A DNA stretch of 64,000 nt from Bacteroidales bacterium M8 (GCA_001689495.1 LUJS01000042.1:132303-196302); one strand, 5' to 3'. Positions 43,001 through 51,468 are shown, numbered from the stretch's first letter. A program made the numbers and translations. Notes: a model not told the origin generated them from the letters alone.

Positions 43001-44611
43001 CAGAACCCCGCGTTCACGTTCTACACCTACAACATCGGTGGTGACGACGTCAACGAAATCTCGATACTCGTCCGCAAGGCCAACGACGAAGAGTGGACCA
43101 ACGTACTGACCACTACCGTTCTCGAGGCAGCTCCCGCCGAGGGCTGGAACAAGATTACCGTGAACCTCGCTGCATTCGCAGGCCAGACCGTCCAGATAGC
43201 ATATCAGGGCGTTGTCAAGCAGTACACCTTCATCCTGTTCGACGCACTCAAGGTCGCTACTCTTGCCGACAATGATCTTGCACTATCCGCAATCTCCGCT
43301 CCCGCTACCGTCAAGGCAGGCGAGGACTACAAGGTTGACGTCACCGTAGCCAACGACGGTGGCAAGGATGCCGCTGCCTATACCGTAGAGCTCTACGCAA
43401 ACAACGAGAAGGTTGACTCGAAGGCCGGCGAGGCTCTCGCCTCCGGCAAGGCTGCCACCGTATCGTTCGACCGCTCGATGTCTGCACTCGCCACCGAGCC
43501 CGTCACCTATAAGGCAGTCGTGGTTTACGCTGCCGACGAGGTGCTGACCAACAACGAGAGCACCGAGATCGTCGTGGCTCCCGTGGTTTCCAAGCTCCCC
43601 GTTGTCAAGGACCTCAAGGCTGTTAACAGCAACGGCGCCAACAAGCTCACATGGAGCGAGCCCGACCTGACCGCCGCAGCTCCCGAGGAGATCACCGAGG
43701 ACTTCGAGAATGCTACCGCATGGGCTCACGAGTACGGTGACTGGACATTTGTCGACGAGGATCAGGCCGCTATAGGCGGATTCCAAGGCATGGATGTTCC
43801 CGGCATCACTCCCGGCGAGACCAAGGCTTCGTTCTTCGTATGGGACCAGACCGACGGCGTGGGCAACCAGACCTTCGATGCTCACTCTGGCATGAAGTAT
43901 CTTGCAGGCCTCTTCCGCTATGACGACCAAGAGGTTAGCGACTGGGCCATCTCGCCCGAGCTCTATGGCGGCGCCCAGACCATCTCGTTCTTCGCCAAGA
44001 GCTACTCTTCTTCGTATCCCGACAAGTTCGAGGTTTACTACTCGACCGGTTCGCTCGATCCCAAGGACTTCATCAAGGTTCTCGACATGACCGAGGCTCC
44101 CAAGGACTGGACAGAGTTCACAGCCGAGATTCCCGAGGGTGCCAAGCACTTCGCAATCCACTCTTGCGCTGCACAGTCGTTTATGATCATGATCGACGAC
44201 GTGACCTTCACCCCCGCAGGTGCTGCCGCCAACCTCTCGATCGTAGGCTATGACATCTATCGCAACGGCGAGAAGATCAACGCCGAGCCCGTGGCCGAGT
44301 GCGAGTTCACCGACGCTGCCGGCAAGGCCGGCGACCTCTATCAGGTTGTCGTGATCTACAACAAGGGTCTCTCGGCCGGCTCTAACGAGGCTGCCGCCGA
44401 GTCTGCCCTCAACGAGATCGCAGCAGGCGTCAAGGTTGCCACCGCACAGGGCACCATCATCATCACCGGCGCCGAGGGTCTTGACGTGACCATCGTGGCC
44501 GTTGACGGCAAGGTGCTCCACTCTGGCATAGGCGATGCCACCGTTTCTGTCGAGACCGGCGTTTACGTGGTCAAGGCAGGCGAGAAGATCGTCAAGGTTC
44601 TCGTTAAATAA
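40058..44611 (+). CDS. Large T9SS-exported adhesin-like protein
   Basis: 1517 residues. Signal peptide MRTVLTRILTAFLAAGTTLS, a lysine-rich linker, then a beta-propeller-like region (about 100-350). Fn3-like domains follow (about 355-545 and 710-900). Three jelly-roll 'choice-of-anchor'/cleaved-adhesin domains start near 553 (PYTQDFEGEDALGGFTLID), 907 (YTSFDESFADGNLHYITG) and 1211 (ITEDFENATAWAHEYGDWTF), with a CARDB-like domain near 1071-1190. It ends in a type A T9SS sorting domain (VKVATAQGTIIITGAEG...GVYVVKAGEKIVKVLVK). No catalytic residues are evident. It lies 140 bases after the M6 protease gene. Probable role: surface binding or matrix. Confidence 0.85.
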   Translation: MRTVLTRILTAFLAAGTTLSVSATPQVMKKAGGHNMPRVELTAKAQTKAAKSQAKKRNLLDQIQSRRLDKAAGFSGFRKAATAKLPGKKNYVHSAAGVMPELRGSVTFSDAWAAAGEAAYGLYTVPTQAGENFEMLIADVNANYGGVEVDGIYWAHNYENFMGFLQFFTVMGYDMETGEQIANIEVDPSKLCPGGVTLDPSTGVVYGITFDESAENMVLSTLAYSTSDVTVTPIATLDGNWNSIAAAPNGDLYGIKYYGETQGENFVVTSSELVKFDKTNGTYTVIGQTGMTPQYMTSATIDPKSGRMFWTVCPPDETGMLCEVNLSTGAATVLYDFPDNNEVMGLYVPAPAAEDGAPAKVSGLELSFPEGSLSGTVDFVAPTTLVDGSNGVGEITYKVLVDGEEAAAGSTAYGATVNASVTIAEAGEHTFVVYCSNATGDGLKTKITKFIGKGVPAAPVVTAEYADGTANVAWTPVTTSADGGYVNPAEVTYTVTRYPDAVVVLENSKETTFSEPLAEPASIVSYTYGVKASYNNTVSAEGKSNAIVLGSIVPPYTQDFEGEDALGGFTLIDANNDGKTWALYDGRARIGYNSSLDMDDWLITPPMKLEAGKAYKVSFKAASNGTAFPERLEVKWGNNNTAAAMTNVLLEPTILQSSIDAEFSKVITPQADGTYFIGFHGMSDADQFYLYVDDISIAAGISSAAPGLATNLAAKAADYGEKKATITFNAPAVDFSGTALASLTKVELLRDNEVINTFNAPAPGAALTFADNLPAAGTYTYSVVGYNAEGAGDIASTSVYVGYDYPEAPAQVTLTEDQQNPGTVTVTWSSVGKDVSGANIGYGKVKYDLYVFEGNDRVLVAGDLTDTSYTYAAVPEGQAFMQYAVFAKTERGEGEGQISDMLAIGQPYTSFDESFADGNLHYITGLMNLADYGEANAKIYNDESFTDLQSCDGDNGFIGIQGQYLDDALRLFTGKIDLSAIQNPAFTFYTYNIGGDDVNEISILVRKANDEEWTNVLTTTVLEAAPAEGWNKITVNLAAFAGQTVQIAYQGVVKQYTFILFDALKVATLADNDLALSAISAPATVKAGEDYKVDVTVANDGGKDAAAYTVELYANNEKVDSKAGEALASGKAATVSFDRSMSALATEPVTYKAVVVYAADEVLTNNESTEIVVAPVVSKLPVVKDLKAVNSNGANKLTWSEPDLTAAAPEEITEDFENATAWAHEYGDWTFVDEDQAAIGGFQGMDVPGITPGETKASFFVWDQTDGVGNQTFDAHSGMKYLAGLFRYDDQEVSDWAISPELYGGAQTISFFAKSYSSSYPDKFEVYYSTGSLDPKDFIKVLDMTEAPKDWTEFTAEIPEGAKHFAIHSCAAQSFMIMIDDVTFTPAGAAANLSIVGYDIYRNGEKINAEPVAECEFTDAAGKAGDLYQVVVIYNKGLSAGSNEAAAESALNEIAAGVKVATAQGTIIITGAEGLDVTIVAVDGKVLHSGIGDATVSVETGVYVVKAGEKIVKVLVK

Positions 44612-44634
44612 TCACAAGATTAGATAACCCATCC

Positions 44635-44672
44635 ATCGCCCCCGGCGCCAAGTGCGTCGGGGGCGATTTTTT
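44635..44672 (+). terminator. Terminator after the adhesin-like gene
   Basis: ATCGCCCCCGGCGC pairs with GCGTCGGGGGCGAT (one wobble), then T6. Confidence 0.92.
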
Positions 44673-44674
44673 AA

Positions 44675-44706
44675 TTGTGCTGATTCATAATTTTTTCGTA
44701 ACTTTG
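44675..44706 (+). promoter_or_regulatory. hpt promoter
   Basis: TTG (44675-44677), 21 bases, TAACTTTG (44699-44706). It starts 3 bases after the preceding terminator. The predicted leader is ~20 bases. Confidence 0.7.
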
Positions 44707-44732
44707 CACCCGAATATACCCATCGGAGACCC

Positions 44733-45281
44733 ATGAAACTAAAAACATACCAAGGGCTCAATTTCAGGCCCTTCATAGAGAATGAACGGATACGGGCCCG
44801 CGTCAGCGAACTGGGACGTCAGATAACGGCCGAGTACGAGGGTCACAACCCCCTGCTGATTTGCGTGCTCAACGGCGCCGCCCCCTTTGCCGTCGACCTG
44901 TTCCGAGCCATCGACACCGATGCCGAGATCGTTTTCGTGCGCCTCAAGAGCTATGACGGCATGGACTCGACAGGCAAGGTCAAGGAGGTGCTCGGGCTGA
45001 GCGAGAGCATCGAGGGCCGCGACGTCATCGTGGTCGAGGACATCATCGACACCGGTCGCACCATGCTCAAGCTCGAGGCCGACCTCAGGGCCATGAAGCC
45101 CGCGTCGCTGCGCATAGCCACGCTGCTCTTCAAGCCCGACGCACTGCAGTGTCCCGAGGTCAAGCCCGACTACGTGGGCTTCGAGATACCCGTCAAGTTC
45201 ATCATCGGCTATGGACTCGACATCGACGGTCAGGCCCGCAATCTCAACGACATCTACGTACTCGACGAACACGAAGGCTGA
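44733..45281 (+). CDS. hpt: Hypoxanthine phosphoribosyltransferase
   Basis: 182 residues. Purine salvage: hypoxanthine (or guanine) + PRPP to IMP/GMP. The PRPP-binding signature VVEDIIDTGRT is at 100-110. The flexible loop region LKSYDGMDSTG and the C-terminal PDYVGFEIPVKFIIGYGLD are typical of bacterial HPRT. It begins a probable run hpt-adk-xseB, with 107 bases before adk. Confidence 0.95.
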   Translation: MKLKTYQGLNFRPFIENERIRARVSELGRQITAEYEGHNPLLICVLNGAAPFAVDLFRAIDTDAEIVFVRLKSYDGMDSTGKVKEVLGLSESIEGRDVIVVEDIIDTGRTMLKLEADLRAMKPASLRIATLLFKPDALQCPEVKPDYVGFEIPVKFIIGYGLDIDGQARNLNDIYVLDEHEG

Positions 45282-45388
45282 GACGGGGTGGGCGATGCGT
45301 GGCGACATCATCGCCAGCCATCCCCGACAATACCGCTCCCCTCAACGCTCTTAACAACTTGATACAACGTAATCATCAAACATCAGGA

Positions 45389-45982
45389 ATGTTCAATCTG
45401 GTTATTTTCGGGGGCCCGGGCAGTGGCAAGGGCACCCAAAGCGAAAAGCTCATAGACCGCTATGGTCTCACCCATATCTCGACGGGGCAGGTGCTCCGCG
45501 ACGAGATAGCCCGCGGCACCGAGCTCGGCAAGATCGCCGACTCGTACATATCGCACGGCAATCTTATACCCGACCACCTCATGGTCCGGATTCTGGCCGA
45601 CCTCGTCGACCGCCTCATGCCCACCTCCAAGGGCTTCATCTTCGACGGTTTTCCCCGCACCATCCCTCAGGCCGAGGAGCTGGCCCGGATGCTCGAGAAG
45701 CGCGGCGCCAAGGTCGACGCCGTCGTGGGCCTCGAGGTGCCCGACGACGAGCTGACCGTGCGCCTCATCAACCGCGGCAAGAGCTCGGGCCGCGCCGATG
45801 ACAACGAGGAGACCATACGCAAGCGTCTGGCGGTATATCACGACACCACGTCGCCCCTGCGCGACTTCTATGTCAAGGACGGAAGCTATCTGCCCATACA
45901 TGGTCTCGGCACTGTCGACGAGATTTTCTCACGCATCACCCAAGCCATCGACAAATGCCCGCAACATACAACGAAAGCATAA
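45389..45982 (+). CDS. adk: Adenylate kinase
   Basis: 197 residues from the ATG at 45389; the longer reading frame upstream overlaps hpt and has no family similarity. Interconverts ATP + AMP with 2 ADP. P-loop GGPGSGKGT (8-16), STGQVLRDE, and FDGFPRTIPQAEEL with the AMP-binding residues. The short LID (RGKSSGRADDNEETIRKRL) has no zinc cysteines. Its end overlaps xseB by 28 bases. Confidence 0.96.
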   Translation: MFNLVIFGGPGSGKGTQSEKLIDRYGLTHISTGQVLRDEIARGTELGKIADSYISHGNLIPDHLMVRILADLVDRLMPTSKGFIFDGFPRTIPQAEELARMLEKRGAKVDAVVGLEVPDDELTVRLINRGKSSGRADDNEETIRKRLAVYHDTTSPLRDFYVKDGSYLPIHGLGTVDEIFSRITQAIDKCPQHTTKA

Positions 45983-46152
45983 AGGAACTCGAGGAGATAC
46001 TGCGCCTCATGCAGTCAGACCAGTGCGACATCGACCATCTGGCCGACTATACCCGCCGCGCCTCCGAGCTGATCAAGGAGTGCCGCGCGCGCCTCACCGC
46101 CACCGAGGAGGAGCTCTCCGCCATCCTCGCCGGCCTCGAACGGCAGTCATGA
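45955..46152 (+). CDS. xseB: Exodeoxyribonuclease VII small subunit
   Basis: 65 residues, the usual size of XseB. The typical start TYNESIKELEEILRLM and the helical heptads (DIDHLADYTRRASELIKEC) match the XseB family, which binds XseA to degrade single-stranded DNA. It overlaps the adk 3' end by 28 bases, suggesting coupled translation. The catalytic subunit gene xseA is not next to it in this window, which is unusual because the two are often paired. Confidence 0.88.
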   Translation: MPATYNESIKELEEILRLMQSDQCDIDHLADYTRRASELIKECRARLTATEEELSAILAGLERQS

Positions 46153-46187
46153 ACTGAAATCATTTTACAAAAAACACCATAATCACA

Positions 46188-48242
46188 ATGCGATTATTTC
46201 CCCTCACTGCCGCAGCGGCGTTCGTAGCCGCCGCCGGTTTCGTGGCCTGCAGCCACGGCGGGGCCGAGCATCTCGCCAGCCTCAATCCCGCATACATCGA
46301 CACCACCATCGCCCCGGGTACCGACTTCTATACCCACGTCAACAAGGGCTGGATGGAGGCACACCCCCTGACAGGCGAGTTTGCCCGCTATGGCAACTTC
46401 AACATCCTCTCAGACTCGAGCGAGGCCCGCGTGCGCCATCTGGTCGAGGGTCTCGGCGCCACCAACCCCGAGCCCGGCACCGTGGCCCACAAGGTGTGGA
46501 CCGTCTACTCGCTGGCCATGGACACCGCCCGCCGCAACGCCGAGGGCGCCAAGCCCATTCTGGCAGACCTCAAGCGCATCGAGGACACCCCCCACGAGGG
46601 CATGGAAGACCTCTTCATGTGGATGCACGGCAACTATGCCAGCCCCTTCTTCGGCGCCGGCCCGATGGAAGACTTCAACGACTCGCAGGCATACGCCATG
46701 TATGTATCGGGCGGCGGCATGGGTCTGGGCGACCGCGACTACTATCTCAAGGACGACGAGCGCAACACCGCAGTGCGCAACGCATACAAGAAGCTCATCG
46801 CCGACCAGATGCAGAATGCCGGATACTCCGAGGCCGACGCACAGCGCATCGTCAAGAACGTCATGAAGATCGAGACCGCTCTGGCCGACTCGGCCCTGAC
46901 ACGCGAGGAGAGCCGCGATCTGGTGCGCATGAACAACGTCCGCACCCTCGCCGACCTCAAGAAGGACTATCCCGGCGTCAACTGGGACCGCTTCTTCAAG
47001 GAGACCATGAACATCGACACCCCCGACTCGTTCATCGTCACCGAGCTCGCCAGCGTCAATCAGGCCAGCCGCCTCATGTCGTCGCTGACCGACCGCGAGA
47101 TCAAGGACTATTATCTCTGGAAATATGTCAATCAGGCATCATCAGAGCTGAGCGACGACTTCACCAACGCCAACTTCGAGTTCTCGAAGGTATATAGCGG
47201 CGTGCAGGAGATGCGTCCCCTCTGGAAACGCGCCCTCGGCGCCACCGAAGGTGCCCTCGGCGAGGCCGTGGGCGAGCTCTATGTCGAGAAATACTTCCCC
47301 CAGTCGTCCAAGGAATACATGATCGGTCTGGTCGAGAACCTGCGCACCGCCCTCGGCAAGCACATCGACAACCTCGAGTGGATGAGCGACACCACCAAGG
47401 CCCGCGCTCACGAGAAACTGGCCGCCTTCACCGTCAAGATCGGCTATCCCGACAAGTGGAAGGACTACTCGTCGATGAACATCGACCCCGCCAAGTCATA
47501 CTACGAGAACATGCACGAGGTGGGCATGTGGCACCAGCGCGACACATACTCCAAGTGGGGCAAGCCCGTAGACCGCACCGAGTGGGGCATGACACCGCAG
47601 ACCGTCAACGCCTACTACAACCCCATGGCCAACGAGATCGTGTTCCCCGCCGCCATCCTTCAGGCACCCTTCTTCGACCCCAACGCCTCTGACGCCGAGA
47701 ACTATGGCGGCATCGGCGTCGTCATCGGCCACGAGATGACTCACGGCTTCGACGATCAGGGCCGCAACTTCGACGCCAACGGCAACATGGTCAACTGGTG
47801 GACCGAAGAGGACGCCGCCAAGTTCGCACAGAAGGCTCAGGGCCTCATCGACCAGTTCAACGAGGTCGAGGTGCTCCCCGGCCTCCACGCCAACGGCGCC
47901 TATACCCTCGGCGAGAACATTGCCGACCAGGGCGGCCTGCGCGTTGCCATGACCGCCTTCCTTGACGCCCAGCAGAAGAAGGGCGTGGACATCAAGTCGG
48001 AAGAGGCCAAGATCGACGGCTTCACCCCCGAGCAGGTATTCTACATGAACTATGCCAACCTCTGGGCCGGCAACATCCGCGACGAGGAGATCCGTTCGCT
48101 CACCTCGGGCGACGTTCACTCGCTGGGTAAGAACCGCGTCAACGTCACCCTGCGCAACATCGACCCCTTCTTCGAGGCATTCGCCATCACCGAGGGCCAG
48201 CCCATGTTCCGTCCCCAGTCCGAGCGCGTGGTAATCTGGTAA
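46188..48242 (+). CDS. M13-family (neprilysin-like) metallopeptidase lipoprotein
   Basis: 684 residues. Zinc motif HEMTH (H515, E516, H519) in VIGHEMTHGFDDQGRNFD. The third ligand is in LGENIADQGGLRVA. NAYYNPMANEIVFPAAILQ is the conserved substrate-binding NAYY segment. The C-terminus EGQPMFRP plus a final tryptophan (VVIW) is characteristic of M13. The N-terminus ends in a lipobox-like GFVACS, so it is likely lipid-anchored facing the periplasm or outside. It cleaves oligopeptides. A terminator follows immediately. Confidence 0.95.
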   Translation: MRLFPLTAAAAFVAAAGFVACSHGGAEHLASLNPAYIDTTIAPGTDFYTHVNKGWMEAHPLTGEFARYGNFNILSDSSEARVRHLVEGLGATNPEPGTVAHKVWTVYSLAMDTARRNAEGAKPILADLKRIEDTPHEGMEDLFMWMHGNYASPFFGAGPMEDFNDSQAYAMYVSGGGMGLGDRDYYLKDDERNTAVRNAYKKLIADQMQNAGYSEADAQRIVKNVMKIETALADSALTREESRDLVRMNNVRTLADLKKDYPGVNWDRFFKETMNIDTPDSFIVTELASVNQASRLMSSLTDREIKDYYLWKYVNQASSELSDDFTNANFEFSKVYSGVQEMRPLWKRALGATEGALGEAVGELYVEKYFPQSSKEYMIGLVENLRTALGKHIDNLEWMSDTTKARAHEKLAAFTVKIGYPDKWKDYSSMNIDPAKSYYENMHEVGMWHQRDTYSKWGKPVDRTEWGMTPQTVNAYYNPMANEIVFPAAILQAPFFDPNASDAENYGGIGVVIGHEMTHGFDDQGRNFDANGNMVNWWTEEDAAKFAQKAQGLIDQFNEVEVLPGLHANGAYTLGENIADQGGLRVAMTAFLDAQQKKGVDIKSEEAKIDGFTPEQVFYMNYANLWAGNIRDEEIRSLTSGDVHSLGKNRVNVTLRNIDPFFEAFAITEGQPMFRPQSERVVIW

Positions 48243-48270
48243 TCACCGCCACGCCCTGCAACATAACGAC

Positions 48271-48304
48271 ACCGGCCGCGATTCCCTCGCGGCCGGTGTT
48301 TTTT
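48271..48304 (+). terminator. Terminator after the M13 peptidase
   Basis: Perfect 10-base stem ACCGGCCGCG / CGCGGCCGGT with a 7-base loop, then GTTTTTT. Confidence 0.93.
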
Positions 48305-48308
48305 CGTC

Positions 48309-49772
48309 CTATCTGCGCCAGAACGACGGCAGCAGCAACACCAGCAGGGAGAACAGTTCGAGTCGGCCGGCCAGCATGTCTACGGTCAGCAGCCACTTGA
48401 CGGCCGCGGGCAGGGCCGCGAACGAGCCCCCGGCTCCGGTGACGCCATAGCCCAGTCCGTTGCAGCCTATGCAGGACGAGACCATGAAGAACGAGTCCGT
48501 GACGCTATATCCCCACATGGTGATGATGCCTGTCGAGACGATGACCGTGAGCATGTAGATCGAGACATAGGCCGACACCCTCGAGACAAGGCTGTTCTGC
48601 AGCGCGCTGCCGTTGAGGCTGACGACATAGGTGCGCTTCGGAAAGACGGTCCTCGTGGTCTCGTTGCTGAAGTTGCGCCCCAGCACCATCAGGCGGTCTA
48701 TCTTGATGCCGCCCGACGTCGAGCCGCAACATGCCCCGCACAGCATCAGCAGCAGTGTCACGAACAGCGAGGCCGGGCCCCAGCCCTCGACCTCGGCGAT
48801 CGAGAATCCGGTGGACGTGATGGCCGAGACCACGTGAAACAGCGGATAGATCACCAGCCTTCGGGCTGTCGCGGGGGCGCCCGACACAAGTGCCGACACG
48901 ACATACACCAGCCATGCGCCGACCACCGTGGCCGCGAATGCCCGCGACACGTCGCTACGCCATAGCTGCTGCCTGTCGCCGCGCCCCACGGCATAGAGAA
49001 TCATGAAGTTGAGCCCGGCCACGAACATGACCACCGTCAGCACCACCAGCACATAGTCCGACCCCCACCACGTCACGCCGTCGTTACGGGTCGAGAATCC
49101 GCCCGTAGCTATCGCGGCAAATGTCTGGCAGATGCTGTCGAACAGGTCCATCGGCCCGATCCACAGCAGCAGTACCGAGACCACGGTGATGACGCAATAG
49201 ACGCCCCACAGCGCCAGTGCCGTCTGGCGTATGCGCGGGTGCAGCTTGCCGTGGGTTATGCCGGTGGCCTCGGCGTTGAACATCGACATTCCGGCGGCCT
49301 TGTTGAGCTCGGGCAGCAGGGCCAGCATGAACAGGATGATGCCGAGACCGCCGATCCACTGGGTGAAGGCCCTCCAGAACAATATGCCCTTGCTGCAGGC
49401 CTCGACGTCGGTGATCATGCTGGCGCCGGTGGTGGTGAACCCGGATATGACCTCGAACATCGCGTCGGTAAACCCCAGCGGCGTGCGGCAGAGCATGAAC
49501 GGAATCATGCCGAACAGGCCGAAGACCACCCACACCAACGCGGTGATGATGAACCCCTCGCGACCTCGGATGGCCGTGGATGTGTGCCTGCACGACAGTT
49601 CGGCCACGCCTCCGGCCACCCCGGCGGCAACGACGGCGACGGCAAACGCCTTCCAGTCACCCTCGCCATACAGCAGGCATACGCCCAGCGGCACTGTCAT
49701 CAGCAGTGCCTCGATCAGGACGAGGCGTCCCAGTATGCGTGTTATGGCGCCGTAGCGTATCGAATTTCTCAT
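48309..49772 (-). CDS. trkH: Trk-type potassium uptake protein TrkH
   Basis: 487 residues from the ATG at 49772, two bases after the trkA stop; the upstream extension of the frame lies inside trkA and is not real. Polytopic K+ channel-like transporter. About ten hydrophobic segments and the repeated pore-loop pattern are visible, for example VISGFTTTGASMITDVEA (first filter TTGA), QTFAAIATGGFSTRN, AITSTGFSIAEVEG and SCIGCNGLGYG at the fourth. It works with TrkA for K+ import. Confidence 0.95.
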   Translation of the reverse strand: MRNSIRYGAITRILGRLVLIEALLMTVPLGVCLLYGEGDWKAFAVAVVAAGVAGGVAELSCRHTSTAIRGREGFIITALVWVVFGLFGMIPFMLCRTPLGFTDAMFEVISGFTTTGASMITDVEACSKGILFWRAFTQWIGGLGIILFMLALLPELNKAAGMSMFNAEATGITHGKLHPRIRQTALALWGVYCVITVVSVLLLWIGPMDLFDSICQTFAAIATGGFSTRNDGVTWWGSDYVLVVLTVVMFVAGLNFMILYAVGRGDRQQLWRSDVSRAFAATVVGAWLVYVVSALVSGAPATARRLVIYPLFHVVSAITSTGFSIAEVEGWGPASLFVTLLLMLCGACCGSTSGGIKIDRLMVLGRNFSNETTRTVFPKRTYVVSLNGSALQNSLVSRVSAYVSIYMLTVIVSTGIITMWGYSVTDSFFMVSSCIGCNGLGYGVTGAGGSFAALPAAVKWLLTVDMLAGRLELFSLLVLLLPSFWRR

Positions 49773-49774
49773 GG

Positions 49775-51109
49775 TCAATGAAACAGACGTTCTACCTTGG
49801 ACATTGCTCCCGAGGTGAAGAACACCACGACCTGATCGCCGGGGCGTATCAGGGTGCTTCCCTCGGCCAGCATCCCGTGGCCGTCGCGTATCAGTCCGGC
49901 CACCGTCAGCTCTCTCGGCAGTCCCAGTCCCGAGATCGGGCCCGACACTATCCTGCTTTCCGGGGGCGCCATCATGCCCGTCACCTCGGCCTTGTCCAGA
50001 GACATGCATTGGGTGGTGGCCACGTTGGCGTCGAGCAGCACGTTGAGTATCTTGCCGGCATTTAGCAGTTTCTTGTTGATGATCTTGTCTATGGACAGGC
50101 TCTCGGCCTCGGGGACATACTGCAGCTCCTCGATGCGGGCCACGGTCCTCGATACTCCGTGCTCGCGCGCCACCATGCACGACACTATATTGGTCTCCGA
50201 GCTTCCCGTCAGGGCCAGAAACATGTCGCAGCGGTCTATACCCTCCTCGTTCAGCGTGGCGACGTCATTGGCCTTGGCATTGACCACGACTGCCTTGGGA
50301 AATCTTGATGCCATGACGCGGCAGCGGTCACGGTCAGGGTCGATGACGGTGATGTCATAGCCCGTGCCGATGAGGCCGAGCAGATTCTCGGTGACACGCC
50401 CGGCGCCCGTTATCATGATGCGGCGCACGCGCGCGGCCTGCTTGCCGCAGACTTCGGGTAGCCTGTCTATCTCTGCCGGCAGTACCGAGAAGTATATCGT
50501 GTCCCCCTCGACCAGCATGTCGTCGCCTCGGGGTATGATGATGGTCTCGCCACGCTTTATGGCTGAGACGTGATATGGTCTCGGATTGTTTGGCACGTCC
50601 TTCAGCCGCCGTCCGCACATCGTGCCGGACCTTTCCATGCGCACCCCGGCCACAATCAACTGACCGTTGTGAAACGCCGACCATTCGCTGACCCAGTTGC
50701 GTTCGATGAACTGGGCTATCTCCATGGCCGCCAGCTTTTCGGGGAATATCGTCAGGTCCACCCCGTTGCGCCGCAGCATGTCGGCATCGGCCCCCGCGGC
50801 AAATTCCGGATTGTCCACGCGGGCAACGCATCGGCGCGTGCCGCAGTCCTTGGCAATCTGGCAGGCCAGAATATTGACCGTCTCGTCGGGAGTCACCGCC
50901 ACGAACAGGTCGGCGCCGTCGGCACCGCACTGCATCAGACAGTTTCTCGACAACGGATTCCCGTCGACCGTGATGAAGTTGCCTGCGGCATCGAGTTCGG
51001 CGAGGTGATCGCGGTCAGAACCAATCAGCACGATGTCCTGATTCTCGACAGAGAGCATTTCGGCCAGATGTGTACCGGTCTCGCCGTCGCCGGCAATGAT
51101 GATTTTCAT
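49775..51109 (-). CDS. trkA: Trk system potassium transporter NAD-binding protein TrkA
   Basis: 444 residues; cytoplasmic gating ring of TrkH. Two RCK_N/TrkA_C pairs. The first Rossmann start is MKIIIAGDGETGTHLAEML; the second is IMITGAGRVTENLLGLIG (~232). The substrate-binding TrkA_C pieces carry VEGDTIYFSVLPAEIDRL and LIRPGDQVVVFF. A minus-strand -7 box lies upstream at 51131. It is the first gene of the trkA-trkH operon, with a two-base gap to trkH. Confidence 0.96.
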   Translation of the reverse strand: MKIIIAGDGETGTHLAEMLSVENQDIVLIGSDRDHLAELDAAGNFITVDGNPLSRNCLMQCGADGADLFVAVTPDETVNILACQIAKDCGTRRCVARVDNPEFAAGADADMLRRNGVDLTIFPEKLAAMEIAQFIERNWVSEWSAFHNGQLIVAGVRMERSGTMCGRRLKDVPNNPRPYHVSAIKRGETIIIPRGDDMLVEGDTIYFSVLPAEIDRLPEVCGKQAARVRRIMITGAGRVTENLLGLIGTGYDITVIDPDRDRCRVMASRFPKAVVVNAKANDVATLNEEGIDRCDMFLALTGSSETNIVSCMVAREHGVSRTVARIEELQYVPEAESLSIDKIINKKLLNAGKILNVLLDANVATTQCMSLDKAEVTGMMAPPESRIVSGPISGLGLPRELTVAGLIRDGHGMLAEGSTLIRPGDQVVVFFTSGAMSKVERLFH

Positions 51110-51130
51110 AATCCTTTGTTTATGTCACCG

Positions 51131-51138
51131 CAAAAATA
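51131..51138 (-). promoter_or_regulatory. -7 box of the trkA promoter
   Basis: The minus strand reads TATTTTTG, 22 bases upstream of the trkA ATG. No clear -33 box. Confidence 0.5.
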
Positions 51139-51223
51139 GACTAATTAATGTGAGAATATAGACGCTTTTATATTATTTAACATCTCTCGACAACTAAAAG
51201 TTTTGGTTTTTTGACGCGCCTTT

Positions 51224-51255
51224 TTTGCGGATTTCAAATCTTTTCAATACCTTTG
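51224..51255 (+). promoter_or_regulatory. Promoter TTTG-N20-TACCTTTG
   Basis: TTTG (51224-51227) and TACCTTTG (51248-51255) with exactly 20 bases between. The predicted start is near 51262, about 207 bases before the first start codon of the operon. Confidence 0.75.
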
Positions 51256-51261
51256 TGGTGT

Positions 51262-51468
51262 TGTAATATGTTGATTATTAAATAAATAAATTATAAAAAT
51301 AATTATTCTCCATTATCCCAAATGCGTCCGCAGGACGCGGATTTATCAGTAACCCGGTACGCCGTAGCTCTGCGAAGGCGTGCCGGGCATGGAAAACCTC
51401 CAAGAATGGCGTCCGTATGGACGCCGGTTTACGGATGGAATGGAGGATAGCCGTTAATTATTCTAATT
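51262..51468 (+). promoter_or_regulatory. Long structured 5' leader, riboswitch-like candidate
   Basis: Outer stems AATAATTA/TAATTATT (51298-51305 with 51455-51462) and CTCCATT/AATGGAG (51308-51314 with 51439-51445) enclose three hairpins. These are GCGTCC-gca-GGACGC (51324-51338), the 11-pair stem CCCGGTACGCC/GGCGTGCCGGG (51353-51363 with 51377-51387, 13-base loop), and GGCGTCC-gtat-GGACGCC (51408-51425). CCTCCA (51397-51402) can alternatively pair with TGGAGG (51441-51446), disrupting the closing stem, as in a switch. I do not recognise a known riboswitch class. A mobile-element origin is the alternative. Confidence 0.6.
51300..51464 (+). repeat. 10-base direct repeats flanking the structured element
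   Basis: TAATTATTCT occurs at 51300-51309 and again at 51455-51464, flanking the GC-rich hairpin block like a target-site duplication. Inside, two imperfect ~25-base direct repeats (51321-51345 and 51405-51431) each contain one of the GCGTCC/GGACGC palindromes. Confidence 0.7.

Noticed and set aside
48309..50180. N-terminal extension of TrkH to 50180
   Set aside because: The extra ~136 codons lie inside trkA, are unlike any TrkH, and an ATG at 49772 gives the normal TrkH start two bases after trkA.
51300..51464. Three adjacent hairpins as a tRNA gene or tRNA-like element
   Set aside because: No TTCGA-type T-loop, no CCA or acceptor stem of tRNA geometry; the outer stem is AT-rich and the whole is too long.
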